Shown piece by piece: positions 46,288 through 54,687 of a stretch of 64,000 nucleotides of DNA (position 1 is the stretch's first letter; the number at the start of each line of letters is the position of its first letter). The notes below the pieces were generated by a model that searched no databases, was not told the origin of the DNA, and saw only the letters and a list, made by a program, of their open reading frames with translations. The stretch is from assembly GCF_024734895.1 (NCBI RefSeq), contig NZ_CP091430.1:2808501-2872500 (forward strand), written 5' to 3'. Made by a program: the position numbers and the translations under genes. Origin of the DNA: Paenibacillus spongiae. Lineage in GTDB: Bacteria > Bacillota > Bacilli > Paenibacillales > Paenibacillaceae.

Positions 46288-48429
46288 ATGGAATTTATTG
46301 TCCGAAAAAGATGGTTGAGAGTCGTAATGTCATTGATTATTGTCGTTACAGCAGGAATGCAATTTTCAACAGAACGGGCTAGCGCACTTTCGGTTCCACG
46401 AATTACGGTGGATTTTCCGGCAGGCGGCACCATCATTTCGGATGACTTCTTTCCCCGCGTCAGTGTCTACTCGCTTGATCCCGTCTCCAGTGTATATGTC
46501 CTGATCGGAGACAAGCGGTTCGACCTGCCCAAAATCTCGACGGTCTGTTCGACAACCTGTCAATACGGCCAGGTGTTGGACTTGTCCGACATGCCAAGAG
46601 GCCAGCTGAATGTAGGTTTTCATGCGGATAACGGGATCGATGGGGAGCTGGCGGTAACGTACACGCTGAATAATCCGCCGAACATCCGTCTTACATCACC
46701 CATGCCCTTTGCAGCCGTCACGCCCAATGCCGCATTGTCCGCATCTTGCGAGGATGATGTAATAGGCGGCTGCCGGGAGATGAAAGCGAAGATTGGCAGT
46801 GCCGTACTGGCGACCGGAGTGGACCGGCTGGATCAGGCGCTTGATCTCACCGCCTATGACGGGAAGAGAGTCGACCTTCGTCTTGAAGCTGTGGATCATC
46901 TAGCCCAGGCAACAGTGAACAGTCATCCCGTCTATGTGGAGAGCAATCCTAAGCTTGAGCCGGTCGAGCAAGAAAAGGGCCTTCTGCTCGATGCAGATGA
47001 GAGCCGAATCGTCTACTGGGATGCCTATTACCACCGCATCGTCGTGAAGGATCGGAATACGGGCGTGGAGAACGTATTGCCGCTGCTCGTTGCGCAGCAG
47101 TGGAATTTATCCGTGCGGTTAACGCCGACCGGTGTGATCGGGACGGCATGGGATGCAGCCGGATCTCCTTATTTGGTCATCAAAGACGGCTATATCGGCA
47201 ACGGACGCGATCCGATGGGGAAATTCCGGGCTTTTGAATGGCGTCCTGAAGGATTGACCGATTTGCCGCTTACCGGGCTGCTCGTCAACGGAACTTTCGC
47301 AGCTTACAAGCAGACCGACGATAAGGGAATGGACACGAACCGCCTCATGATTCGCGATCTGGTGACAAACGAAGAGCGAGAGGTTGATGAGACGACAGAC
47401 CCATCCTATACCTTGACCGGCCAAGGCGAGCTGCTCTACGTCAAATCCGGCAAGATCTATCGCTATTCCTACGCTTCCGGCCAATCCGAGCAAATTAGCC
47501 AGGCTGACAATGCGCTGTATACATCGCCGGTTGCAGATGGAGATACGGTTCTGTATACGAAGAACGGACGGGACGTCATCGTCCTGAAGGATGGACAAGA
47601 AGCTGTGCTTGAAGGCACGGACCGATCAGTCGGTTATTTGACTAGCGGCGGCTGGATCGCATTCGTCCGGAACAATGAATCGGGCGCCCGACAATATTGG
47701 GTTCGCTCTCCCGAAGGGGCGGAAGCAGTCGCAGCCACCGTGAAAACGGGCAGCAGCCGGCTTGATGCACTAGCACCGGACGGGAGCGTGACGTTCACCG
47801 ACAACGGGACGCTGTTTATTAGCCGGATCGGTCAAGAAGGACGCATGGAGCAGGAGCGGCTCACCATGGATGCGGCTAAGAGCTTCTATCGCGACGGCTG
47901 GAATGTCTTCCTGGGGGCGGCTTGGTATACGGCTGGCGGCAAACCTGTGGAGCCGGAGCCCGTGCTGAAGACTTTGCGCATGAATGTACCGGATAAGATG
48001 CAGCTGAAAGCAGGGGAGTCCATCGCACTGAAGGTCGAAGGCCTTTATTCGGACGAGCGTACTCAGGATGTCACCTTGGACAGCAAATATGAATCAGCCG
48101 ATGCATCTATCGTCTCGGTATCGCCGTTAGGGGAGCTGGCAGCAATCGCCCCGGGCGAGACCGTTATTACGGTCTCATTCGGCAGCCTTACCTCCACTGT
48201 CAGTGTTGTTGTGCCTGAGCCCGAGATACCGGGGCCATCCGATCCGACCGCTGATCTGGACGGAGACGGGATCGTAGGGCCGAATGATTTAATTGAATTT
48301 ATGAGAGCCTTCGGAACAACGAAGCATACCTCCATGCACTACGATGTCCGAGTCGATTTCGATCTTAACGGGGTTATCGATATGAAGGATGCCGCTGTTT
48401 TTTATCTGCTGTACAGGGAGCGCAGGTAA
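46288..48429 (+). CDS. Secreted protein with beta-propeller-like region, Ig-like domain and C-terminal dockerin
   Basis: 713 residues with AAAGGAGG ribosome site. Signal peptide (1-35, cleavage near ASA-L). Residues 40-220 are beta-rich with four Cys. About 225-550 has repeated blades resembling TolB/WD-like propellers (VYWDAYYHRIVVKDR, SYTLTGQGELLYVKSGKIYRYS in part). About 560-640 is a bacterial Ig-2-like domain (QLKAGESIALKVEG). The last 65 residues hold two EF-hand-like calcium loops (DLDGDGIVGPND and DFDLNGVIDMKD), a type I dockerin arrangement. No matching cohesin is in the window. Function unknown. Confidence 0.8.
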   Translation: MEFIVRKRWLRVVMSLIIVVTAGMQFSTERASALSVPRITVDFPAGGTIISDDFFPRVSVYSLDPVSSVYVLIGDKRFDLPKISTVCSTTCQYGQVLDLSDMPRGQLNVGFHADNGIDGELAVTYTLNNPPNIRLTSPMPFAAVTPNAALSASCEDDVIGGCREMKAKIGSAVLATGVDRLDQALDLTAYDGKRVDLRLEAVDHLAQATVNSHPVYVESNPKLEPVEQEKGLLLDADESRIVYWDAYYHRIVVKDRNTGVENVLPLLVAQQWNLSVRLTPTGVIGTAWDAAGSPYLVIKDGYIGNGRDPMGKFRAFEWRPEGLTDLPLTGLLVNGTFAAYKQTDDKGMDTNRLMIRDLVTNEEREVDETTDPSYTLTGQGELLYVKSGKIYRYSYASGQSEQISQADNALYTSPVADGDTVLYTKNGRDVIVLKDGQEAVLEGTDRSVGYLTSGGWIAFVRNNESGARQYWVRSPEGAEAVAATVKTGSSRLDALAPDGSVTFTDNGTLFISRIGQEGRMEQERLTMDAAKSFYRDGWNVFLGAAWYTAGGKPVEPEPVLKTLRMNVPDKMQLKAGESIALKVEGLYSDERTQDVTLDSKYESADASIVSVSPLGELAAIAPGETVITVSFGSLTSTVSVVVPEPEIPGPSDPTADLDGDGIVGPNDLIEFMRAFGTTKHTSMHYDVRVDFDLNGVIDMKDAAVFYLLYRERR

Positions 48430-48482
48430 GCTATTTATCCGCGGAATCGATAGAAGATTCATGATTGTATTGAAGAAGGGAA

Positions 48483-48509
48483 GGCTCCAAGCAGGATCTT
48501 GGAGTCTTT
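48483..48509 (+). terminator. Possible terminator of the dockerin gene
   Basis: GGCTCCAAG/CTTGGAGTC 9-bp stem with a 6-nt loop and a short T3 tail. Confidence 0.5.
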
Positions 48510-48568
48510 GCTATTGTTTAGCAATGGCGGAATTTGGGTTATTAAATACCCGACTACATAATATACAT

Positions 48569-48620
48569 GCGAAAGTTAGTGCAATTCATGATAACCGATT
48601 GCTTGCCGCTAACTTTCCGC
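48569..48620 (+). promoter_or_regulatory. Nested inverted repeats upstream of the amino acid ABC operon
   Basis: The outer arms GCGAAAGTTAG (48569-48579) and CTAACTTTCCGC (48609-48620) pair except for one extra base. The inner arms GCAAT and ATTGC also pair. The structure ends 40 bp before the first start codon, so it could be a leader RNA fold or an operator. Confidence 0.4.
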
Positions 48621-48660
48621 TGCAGCTGTAACGAAATTTTGCTCAAACGGAGGGATGCCA

Positions 48661-49389
48661 TTGATTCATTTTAAGCGGGTGAACAAACACTTTGGCCGGT
48701 TTCATGTTCTGAAGGATATCGAGCTGGACATCGGCGAAGGAGAGGTTGTCGTAGTCGTTGGACCATCCGGCTCCGGCAAAAGCACCTTGCTGCGCTGCAT
48801 CAACCGGCTGGAAACGATTACGGACGGTGAATTGAACGTCGGCGGGGTGACGGTGAACGATAAAGCGACGGACATCAATAAGCTCCGGCGCAAAATCGGG
48901 ATGGTGTTTCAGCATTTTAACTTGTATCCCCATATGAAGGTGATCGACAACATTACGCTGGCCCCAATTAAAGCACTGGGACTGCCGGAGAAGGAAGCTA
49001 AGGAAACGGCGATGTATTATCTCGAGAAGGTCGGGATTCCCGAGAAGGCCGACGCCTTTCCTTCCCAGCTCTCGGGAGGTCAGCAGCAGCGGGTAGCCAT
49101 CGCTCGCGGTCTGGCAATGAAGCCGGATATTATGCTGTTCGATGAACCGACGTCTGCTCTCGATCCTGAGATGATCGGAGAAGTATTGGATGTCATGAAA
49201 TCGCTTGCGCATGAAGGGATGACCATGGTTGTCGTCACGCATGAGATGGGCTTTGCCCGGGAGGTGGCGAACCGGATCGTCTTTATGGATCAAGGCAAGA
49301 TCATCGAGGAAGCGGAGCCTGCCGACTTCTTCGCACAGCCGAAGGAGGAGCGCGCGAGATTGTTCTTGAGTCGTGTCATCAATCATTAA
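48661..49389 (+). CDS. glnQ: Polar amino acid (glutamine-type) ABC transporter ATP-binding protein
   Basis: About 242 residues from the TTG at 48661, 6 bp after ACGGAGGG; the ATG at 48655 abuts that site. Walker [10 protein letters not shown] near residue 37, Q-loop [11 protein letters not shown], signature LSGGQQQR near 135 and Walker [12 protein letters not shown], then H-loop VVTHEMGF. Typical of GlnQ/HisP family. It powers uptake with the binding protein and two permeases that follow. Confidence 0.95.
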   Translation: MIHFKRVNKHFGRFHVLKDIELDIGEGEVVVVVGPSGSGKSTLLRCINRLETITDGELNVGGVTVNDKATDINKLRRKIGMVFQHFNLYPHMKVIDNITLAPIKALGLPEKEAKETAMYYLEKVGIPEKADAFPSQLSGGQQQRVAIARGLAMKPDIMLFDEPTSALDPEMIGEVLDVMKSLAHEGMTMVVVTHEMGFAREVANRIVFMDQGKIIEEAEPADFFAQPKEERARLFLSRVINH

Positions 49390-49408
49390 ACGAAAGGGGT
49401 ATGATGGA

Positions 49409-50263
49409 ATGACGAACATACGAGCACGGGTAATGGGATTGGTGCTGCTGGCATTCATGCTGCTTCTTGCCGGTTGTGGAAACAATGGAGGAGATGGCGC
49501 TAATACCGCTAACGCTAACACCGCTAACACCGGCAGCGGGGATGAAGGGGCGGCTGCGGAGATTAAGGCGCGCGGCAAGCTGGTCGCCGGCGTCAAATTC
49601 GATACGAAGCTGTTCGGGCTGAAGGATCCCGGAACCGGCGAGGTTGAAGGCTTCGATGTCGATATTGCCAAGGCGATTGCGAAGAAGCTGCTGGGTGATG
49701 AAAGCAAGCTGGAGCTGAAGGAAGTGACGTCGAAGACGCGGGTTCCGATGTTGAATAACGGGGAAATCGACGTCATCATCGCGACGATGACCATCACGGA
49801 GGACCGGAAGAAGGAAGTCGATTTCTCGGATGTTTATTTCAAGGCGGGTCAATCCATTCTCGTGAAGAAAGGCAGTCCGATCCGAAGCATTGACGATGTA
49901 ACGAAGGATACGAAGGTTATTGGCGTCAAGGGGGCAACCTCCATTAAGAATATCGAGGAGAAGGTCTCCGGGCTGAAGGTTCAGCAGTACGAGAATTATC
50001 AGGAAGCGTTCACGGCACTCCGGGCGGGCAAAGGAGAAGTGCTGACGACGGACAATTCCATTCTGTACGGCATGATGAAGCAGGACCCGAACTACGAGGT
50101 GGTGGGCAGCACGTTCACGGATGAACCGTACGGGATTGCCATCAAGAAGGGAGAAGCCGGCCTGGTGAAGCTTGTCAACGAAACGCTGGAGGAGATCAAG
50201 GCGAGCGGTGAATACGACAAAATCTACGAGAAGTGGATCGGCGAGAAGCCGGCCGATGAATAA
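49409..50263 (+). CDS. glnH: Amino acid ABC transporter substrate-binding lipoprotein
   Basis: 284 residues from the ATG at 49409 (AAAGGGG). Lipobox LLLAGC at residues 20-25, then a low-complexity Asn/Ala/Thr linker (NTANANTANTG). Bacterial SBP_bac_3 fold: KFDTKLFGLKDPGTG, GFDVDIAKAIAKKLLG, and IIATMTITEDRKKEVDFSD near residue 130 (in part). It delivers glutamine, glutamate or a related amino acid; exact ligand not deducible. Confidence 0.93.
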   Translation: MTNIRARVMGLVLLAFMLLLAGCGNNGGDGANTANANTANTGSGDEGAAAEIKARGKLVAGVKFDTKLFGLKDPGTGEVEGFDVDIAKAIAKKLLGDESKLELKEVTSKTRVPMLNNGEIDVIIATMTITEDRKKEVDFSDVYFKAGQSILVKKGSPIRSIDDVTKDTKVIGVKGATSIKNIEEKVSGLKVQQYENYQEAFTALRAGKGEVLTTDNSILYGMMKQDPNYEVVGSTFTDEPYGIAIKKGEAGLVKLVNETLEEIKASGEYDKIYEKWIGEKPADE

Positions 50264-50269
50264 GTCCGT

Positions 50270-50923
50270 ATGATCGATATCACGGTCCTGACCGATCATT
50301 GGGATTCCTATATGATTGGCCTGCGGAACACGCTGTTTGCCAGTCTGATGGCATTGGCAGGCAGCTTCGTTCTGGGAACAATCATAGCCGTCTTCCGGAT
50401 TTCGCCCATTGCGGCACTGCAAGTATTCGGCACCGCCTACGTGGAGCTCTTCCGAAACATCCCGCTGCTGCTCGTTGTGTACATGTTTTTTCTCGGACTC
50501 CCTGCGATTGGCATTGCGCTTGACGGCTTCGTGTCCGGGACGCTCGGCCTTATGGTCTATACATCCGCTTTCATCGCGGAGGCCATCCGGGCAGGAATCA
50601 TGGCGGTCCCTCAAGGACAGACAGAAGCCGCCCGCTCTTCCGGGCTCACCTATATGGGGACCATGCGCTATGTCGTGCTTCCGCAGGCGGTGAAGATCGT
50701 CGTGCCGCCCATCACGAATCAATTTCTCAATCTCGTCAAAAATTCATCGATTCTCGGCGTCGTGGCCGGGCTTGATCTGATGTATTACGGCGATTTGGTC
50801 AACGCGGAGACGTATAATACGGTCGATACGTATGTGTTTGTCGCCTTGTTTTATTTGATTATGACGCTGCCGCTTGCTTATGCTTCCCGGCTGTTGGAAC
50901 GCAGGCTTGCAAGAAGCGGTTAG
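50270..50923 (+). CDS. Amino acid ABC transporter permease 1
   Basis: 217 residues with about five membrane helices. The coupling motif EAARSSGLTYMGTMRYVVLPQA near residue 125 (in part) is the EAA loop of HisM-type permeases. It begins 6 bp after the binding-protein stop, with a weak ribosome site, so coupling is likely. It pairs with permease 2 to form the channel. Confidence 0.93.
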   Translation: MIDITVLTDHWDSYMIGLRNTLFASLMALAGSFVLGTIIAVFRISPIAALQVFGTAYVELFRNIPLLLVVYMFFLGLPAIGIALDGFVSGTLGLMVYTSAFIAEAIRAGIMAVPQGQTEAARSSGLTYMGTMRYVVLPQAVKIVVPPITNQFLNLVKNSSILGVVAGLDLMYYGDLVNAETYNTVDTYVFVALFYLIMTLPLAYASRLLERRLARSG

Positions 50924-51007
50924 CATGACCGGCCGCCGGCATGCAGCGTCATACCTGCGTGAAGAGGTGCCGCGCGCGGTGCAAATGAACCGGAAAGGAG
51001 GTCGACT

Positions 51008-51658
51008 ATGGATTTTGGGCAGGCTTACTCGCCGGACAATCTGCGTTTTCTCATGGAAGGACTGGGCATGACGCTTCGTCTTGCGTTTGTAGCCATTATT
51101 CTGAGCTTCATCGTCGGGTGTCTGCTTGGCGTGATCCGTTATGCGAAGATGCCTGTCGCATCAAAGCTGATTGGCTTGCTCGTCGAAACGATCCGCAACT
51201 TGCCGCTTCTGCTGCTGATCTTCTTCGCGCGTTTCGGATTGCCGGAGCTTGGGATCAAGCTGTCTCCATTCTGGGCGGCGATCGTAGCGCTATCCGTATT
51301 CGAAGCGGCGATGATATCGGAAATCGTACGCAGCGGGCTGAAGTCCGTGGAGAAGGGAACGATCGAAGCCGCCAGGGCTTCCGGGCTGACCTACATACAG
51401 ACGCTGCGACATATCGTGCTTCCGATCGGGCTAAGGCGGATGGTGCCTCCGATTGTGAGCCAGTTTATTTCACTCTTAAAGGATACGTCGTTGGCGGTAA
51501 TCGTCAGCTTGGCTGAACTAACGCATAACGCGAATATCGTCATGGGCCAGGATATCGCCATCGTGCTGCCGACCCTGATGCTCGTCGCCGCGATCTATTT
51601 TACGGTCAATTATGTCCTGTCGATCATTGCGCGCCGATTGGAGTCGAGGCCAACCTGA
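51008..51658 (+). CDS. Amino acid ABC transporter permease 2
   Basis: 216 residues with about five membrane helices and the EAA loop EAARASGLTYIQTLRHI. Ribosome site AAAGGAGG. It is the last gene of the four-gene transporter operon and lies 84 bp after permease 1. The two permeases differ enough to form a heterodimer. Confidence 0.93.
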   Translation: MDFGQAYSPDNLRFLMEGLGMTLRLAFVAIILSFIVGCLLGVIRYAKMPVASKLIGLLVETIRNLPLLLLIFFARFGLPELGIKLSPFWAAIVALSVFEAAMISEIVRSGLKSVEKGTIEAARASGLTYIQTLRHIVLPIGLRRMVPPIVSQFISLLKDTSLAVIVSLAELTHNANIVMGQDIAIVLPTLMLVAAIYFTVNYVLSIIARRLESRPT

Positions 51659-51687
51659 TATTGGCCGGTACGGAGAGTATGCTTGGA

Positions 51688-51719
51688 GGCGGCCGGGAAG
51701 GTTACCGGCTGCCTTCTTA
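51688..51719 (+). terminator. Terminator of the ABC transporter operon
   Basis: GGCGGCCGG/CCGGCTGCC stem (one wobble), 8-nt loop, T-rich TTCTTAT tail. Confidence 0.6.
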
Positions 51720-51874
51720 TATGACGCTGCGTCCGGGTGAAGCGGCTAACGCAATGAAATGGAGCGTTATGCCCGGCGTTGCTTCTGAAATAGTCTGTTC
51801 TTCTTCGCGCTGCTTCCGTATAATGGGAGAGGCATGTCTATTATTTATGAAGAGCAGAGAGGAGTCGGGACGAG

Positions 51875-52180
51875 ATGTACGAGCATTTGGTTTCTTTTCG
51901 ATTTAAAGAAGAATTGACGCCCGAGAAAGAACAGGAGCTGCTGGATTCGCTCTATTCCTTCAAAGGCCGCATACCAGGCCTGATCGACGTCACCGCGGGC
52001 ATCAATATCAAGGTAGAACCGGAGAACGCTCATGGCTTCACGCTCGGCTTGCGCGTTACATTCGAGACTCTGGAAGCGCTCCGCGCGTACGGCCCGCACC
52101 CGGCTCACCAGGAGTTCGTCAAGAAGCTGGACGGCATTCTGGATCAAGTCGTCGTCATGGATTATGCCGTAAGCAGGTAG
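51875..52180 (+). CDS. Dabb-domain (stress-responsive A/B barrel) protein
   Basis: 101 residues. Ferredoxin-like dimeric A/B barrel: starts YEHLVSFRFKEE, then GLIDVTAGIN and a final HPAHQEFVKKL. The family is small and mostly uncharacterised; some members bind or cyclise polyketides. Monocistronic. Confidence 0.88.
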   Translation: MYEHLVSFRFKEELTPEKEQELLDSLYSFKGRIPGLIDVTAGINIKVEPENAHGFTLGLRVTFETLEALRAYGPHPAHQEFVKKLDGILDQVVVMDYAVSR

Positions 52181-52267
52181 GATTGGAGCCTGGGAGACGT
52201 GCTGAGAGCAGTTGAATAACGGGTCCGGACGGATAATGTTGTTATTGTATGCTATGATTCATGCTAG

Positions 52268-52306
52268 AGAGCCGAGCTCTGGAGATTACTCCTGTGCTTG
52301 GCTTTC
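52268..52306 (+). terminator. Weak hairpin after the Dabb gene
   Basis: AGAGCCGAGC and GCTTGGCTTT arms pair at 8 of 10 positions plus wobbles. Weak tail. Little else is visible between 52181 and 52433. Confidence 0.35.
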
Positions 52307-52433
52307 TTGCGTTAATTTTACTATACACCAGTTCCGCTAGTGCCTGCGCAGACGATGAGCGTTGCAATGAAGAGCGCAGCGTCAATAAGGTGGCGGGTTC
52401 CGCAGACGTTGAAGATTAATATCTGAAAATCCG

Positions 52434-52458
52434 GGAACTTTTTTTCAAGTGGCGGGTC
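52434..52458 (+). promoter_or_regulatory. Candidate ECF-type promoter of the sigma factor gene
   Basis: GGAAC (52434-52438), about 16 bp, GGTC region (52455-52458). GGAAC at -35 is characteristic of many ECF sigma promoters, suggesting autoregulation. Confidence 0.35.
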
Positions 52459-52478
52459 TTATTTTATAGAGGTGATCA

Positions 52479-53030
52479 ATGTTGGATCGGCATTACTTAC
52501 ATGATTTGGCTCCGGGTTACGATCGTAATCAAGTATTGAACGATCTCATGACGGAATACGGGGAAGATGTATGGAATTTCGCCTTCTTCCTGACACGTCG
52601 TTCCGACGCGGCGGACGATATATCGCAGGATGCGTTTCTGGCGGCTTACAAGCAATTATATGCGTTCCGGGGAGACTGCACCGTTAAGAGCTGGCTGCTC
52701 GGCATCACCCGGAATAAATCGCTCAATTATTTGAGAAATGCATTCATTCGCAAGGTAACGCTATTAGAAACGGTGCGTCCTCCATCCGGCAGCTCCCCAT
52801 CGGCAGAGGACATAACCTTCAAGAGCATGGAAGCCAAACAGCTGTGGACCCGGGTGATGCAGCTGCCGATCAAATTTCGCGAGGTTATTATTCTGGATTA
52901 CCATTATGGGCTGAGCATCAAGCAAATTGCAGAACTGCTGGGCATTTCCGAAGGTACGGTGAAGTCGAGGGAAAACCGCGCGAAACGGAAAATGGCTGCT
53001 ATGTTAAACCATGAACGTGAGGGAGGGTGA
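52479..53030 (+). CDS. ECF-type RNA polymerase sigma factor
   Basis: 183 residues. Sigma-70 region 2 (about 15-85: DVWNFAFFLTRRSDAADDISQD in part, DAFLAAYKQLYAFRG, SWLLGITRNKSLNYLR) and region 4 (about 125-175: REVIILDYHYGLSIKQIAELL in part; GISEGTVKSRENRAKR). Region 3 is absent, as expected. The gene 4 bp downstream encodes a membrane protein fit to be its anti-sigma factor. Target regulon unknown. Confidence 0.92.
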   Translation: MLDRHYLHDLAPGYDRNQVLNDLMTEYGEDVWNFAFFLTRRSDAADDISQDAFLAAYKQLYAFRGDCTVKSWLLGITRNKSLNYLRNAFIRKVTLLETVRPPSGSSPSAEDITFKSMEAKQLWTRVMQLPIKFREVIILDYHYGLSIKQIAELLGISEGTVKSRENRAKRKMAAMLNHEREGG

Positions 53031-53034
53031 TCGT

Positions 53035-53982
53035 ATGAAGCAGGATCGTCAGATCGAATCATGGGCGGAGCAAATGGGAGCAGCGCCATTCGCAGAAGAG
53101 CATTTTACAAATGAGATGAAGAACCGGGTGCTGGATAAGGCTAATGTGCTCACGACAAAAGGGAAGTCACGCCGCGCGAGAACCCTGGTGATCGCTTCTC
53201 TGGCCATTGCGACAGCGTTGATTATTGGATTGACGGGATTATTGGAACGACTGTCGCTGAACGGCGACTCGAGAAACGGCACATCATCCGTGAAGGAGGA
53301 ACGGCTCTCTTATTACGAGGATGGGGAACTGAAGCTGTCCGTCTTCCCGGATCCGGAACTGGCTGCCGGCAGGCTGTCGGGATACATCTTTCACATGACG
53401 GCGCCATTCGAGGAAATAAAAGGCCGGATGCTTGCCATACGGGCCGAACATCTCGATACAGGCCAACAAGAGGTCGCCGTAGCTCCGGAGGAAATTTTGA
53501 AGCCAAGCAGCGGTTATCCAGGACTGGAACGGTATACGGCCACAATCACGCTTCCGTTATCCGGCATGTGGCGTTATGTGGTTGAACTGGACGGCGAGCC
53601 TTATGGCGATGTGATCTTAAACGTACCCGAGCCGTCATGGGAGGTCAGTCCGGAGTTTAAGTCCGGAGCCTATTGGTTGAGGGGAATAGAAGGGAATGTC
53701 GGTTTTATCGACGCCGGCTTTCTTGCAGGCAGTCCGCAGAAATATATGTGGCACTTCTGGCAAGAGCGGATTAAGCTCGAAGGCGCATTTACGGTTAGAG
53801 CGGTGAAGCAGGGCGAGAGGCAAATGATCGATATCTTTTCGCGAGATGATCTTGGCGGACCGATAAACGGCGCAGACCATAATGCCGTCTCGACGATGAC
53901 ACTGCCAGAACCGGGCAAATGGATGCTGCTGCCGTACGTAGGCGATCGACTGTTGGGCAGTATCGTCGTGGAAGCCAAGTAA
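53035..53982 (+). CDS. Probable membrane-bound anti-sigma factor without a ZAS motif
   Basis: 315 residues from the ATG at 53035 (GGGAGGG). Residues 1-42 are cytoplasmic and charged, one transmembrane helix spans about 43-63, and an extracellular beta-rich domain follows (about 80-315). The HxxxCxxC zinc motif common in anti-sigma factors is not present. Position next to the sigma gene and this topology support the role; direct evidence is lacking. Confidence 0.72.
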   Translation: MKQDRQIESWAEQMGAAPFAEEHFTNEMKNRVLDKANVLTTKGKSRRARTLVIASLAIATALIIGLTGLLERLSLNGDSRNGTSSVKEERLSYYEDGELKLSVFPDPELAAGRLSGYIFHMTAPFEEIKGRMLAIRAEHLDTGQQEVAVAPEEILKPSSGYPGLERYTATITLPLSGMWRYVVELDGEPYGDVILNVPEPSWEVSPEFKSGAYWLRGIEGNVGFIDAGFLAGSPQKYMWHFWQERIKLEGAFTVRAVKQGERQMIDIFSRDDLGGPINGADHNAVSTMTLPEPGKWMLLPYVGDRLLGSIVVEAK

Positions 53983-54146
53983 GGCAATCGAAGCGAATAC
54001 CGGAAAACATGCAGTATGCAGGAAGCGCTCGATGCGGCAGGCATGACGACAGCAAACGCTGGCGAACAAATTGCAGCGTATAAGTGGAACCAGCCCTTAG
54101 AATGAAGCTCCAAATCGGTACAAAGAAGAGCATAACCTAAACGTAT

Positions 54147-54178
54147 AGGGAAGCGGTCAACGATCTGACCGCTTCCCT
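54147..54178. terminator. Bidirectional hairpin between convergent genes
   Basis: Perfect 13-bp stem (54147-54159 against 54166-54178), 6-nt loop, between the anti-sigma and L,D-transpeptidase stops. Confidence 0.75.
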
Positions 54179-54187
54179 TGCTCCATC

Positions 54188-54526
54188 TCAAGGACGTATG
54201 GTGACTCGTGTGTGAATCGGCACGAGGCCGGACAGGGTGAGGACGTCCTCGTTATACATGCGGATACAGCCATGGGAAACTAGCTTGCCGATCGATGACG
54301 GATCGTCCGTCCCGTGAATGCCGTAATGAGGCTTGGATAATCCCATCCATAATACGCCGAACGGACCGCCTGGATTAGGCTGTTTGTTAATGATCGTATA
54401 TTCGCCTGTCGGCGTCTGAGTCACCATGCGGCCAATACCGACGGGAAAGGCGCGAACGACGGTATTCACGTCGAGCAAATAGAGCTTCCGATCGGACAAA
54501 TCGACGATAATGCGATACCTGGGCAC
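54188..54526 (-). CDS. L,D-transpeptidase (YkuD domain)
   Basis: 112 residues from the GTG at 54526, 6 bp after AGGAGGG; the ATG at 54532 abuts that site. The YkuD signature is complete: [20 protein letters not shown], with catalytic Cys near residue 87 (in part HGCIRM). It is only the catalytic domain with no signal peptide or LysM domain, as in several spore-associated members. It would make 3-3 peptidoglycan cross-links or anchor proteins. Confidence 0.92.
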   Translation of the reverse strand: MPRYRIIVDLSDRKLYLLDVNTVVRAFPVGIGRMVTQTPTGEYTIINKQPNPGGPFGVLWMGLSKPHYGIHGTDDPSSIGKLVSHGCIRMYNEDVLTLSGLVPIHTRVTIRP

Positions 54527-54687
54527 ATGCATCCCTCCTCTAAATTTAAGGTATGCGCCTCACTGCATAGGATTGATAATGATTGGAATCTGAGGTAAAC
54601 ATTAACGTAGTGAGAAAATTCTAATCCTATCGCCACCCTTTATTCCTATAAAATAATCGAATAGATATGTAAGAGGTGAGTGATCTG

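Noticed and set aside
54016-54105. 29-residue open frame ending YKWNQPLE
   Set aside because: No ribosome site and too short to support, although it could be a remnant.
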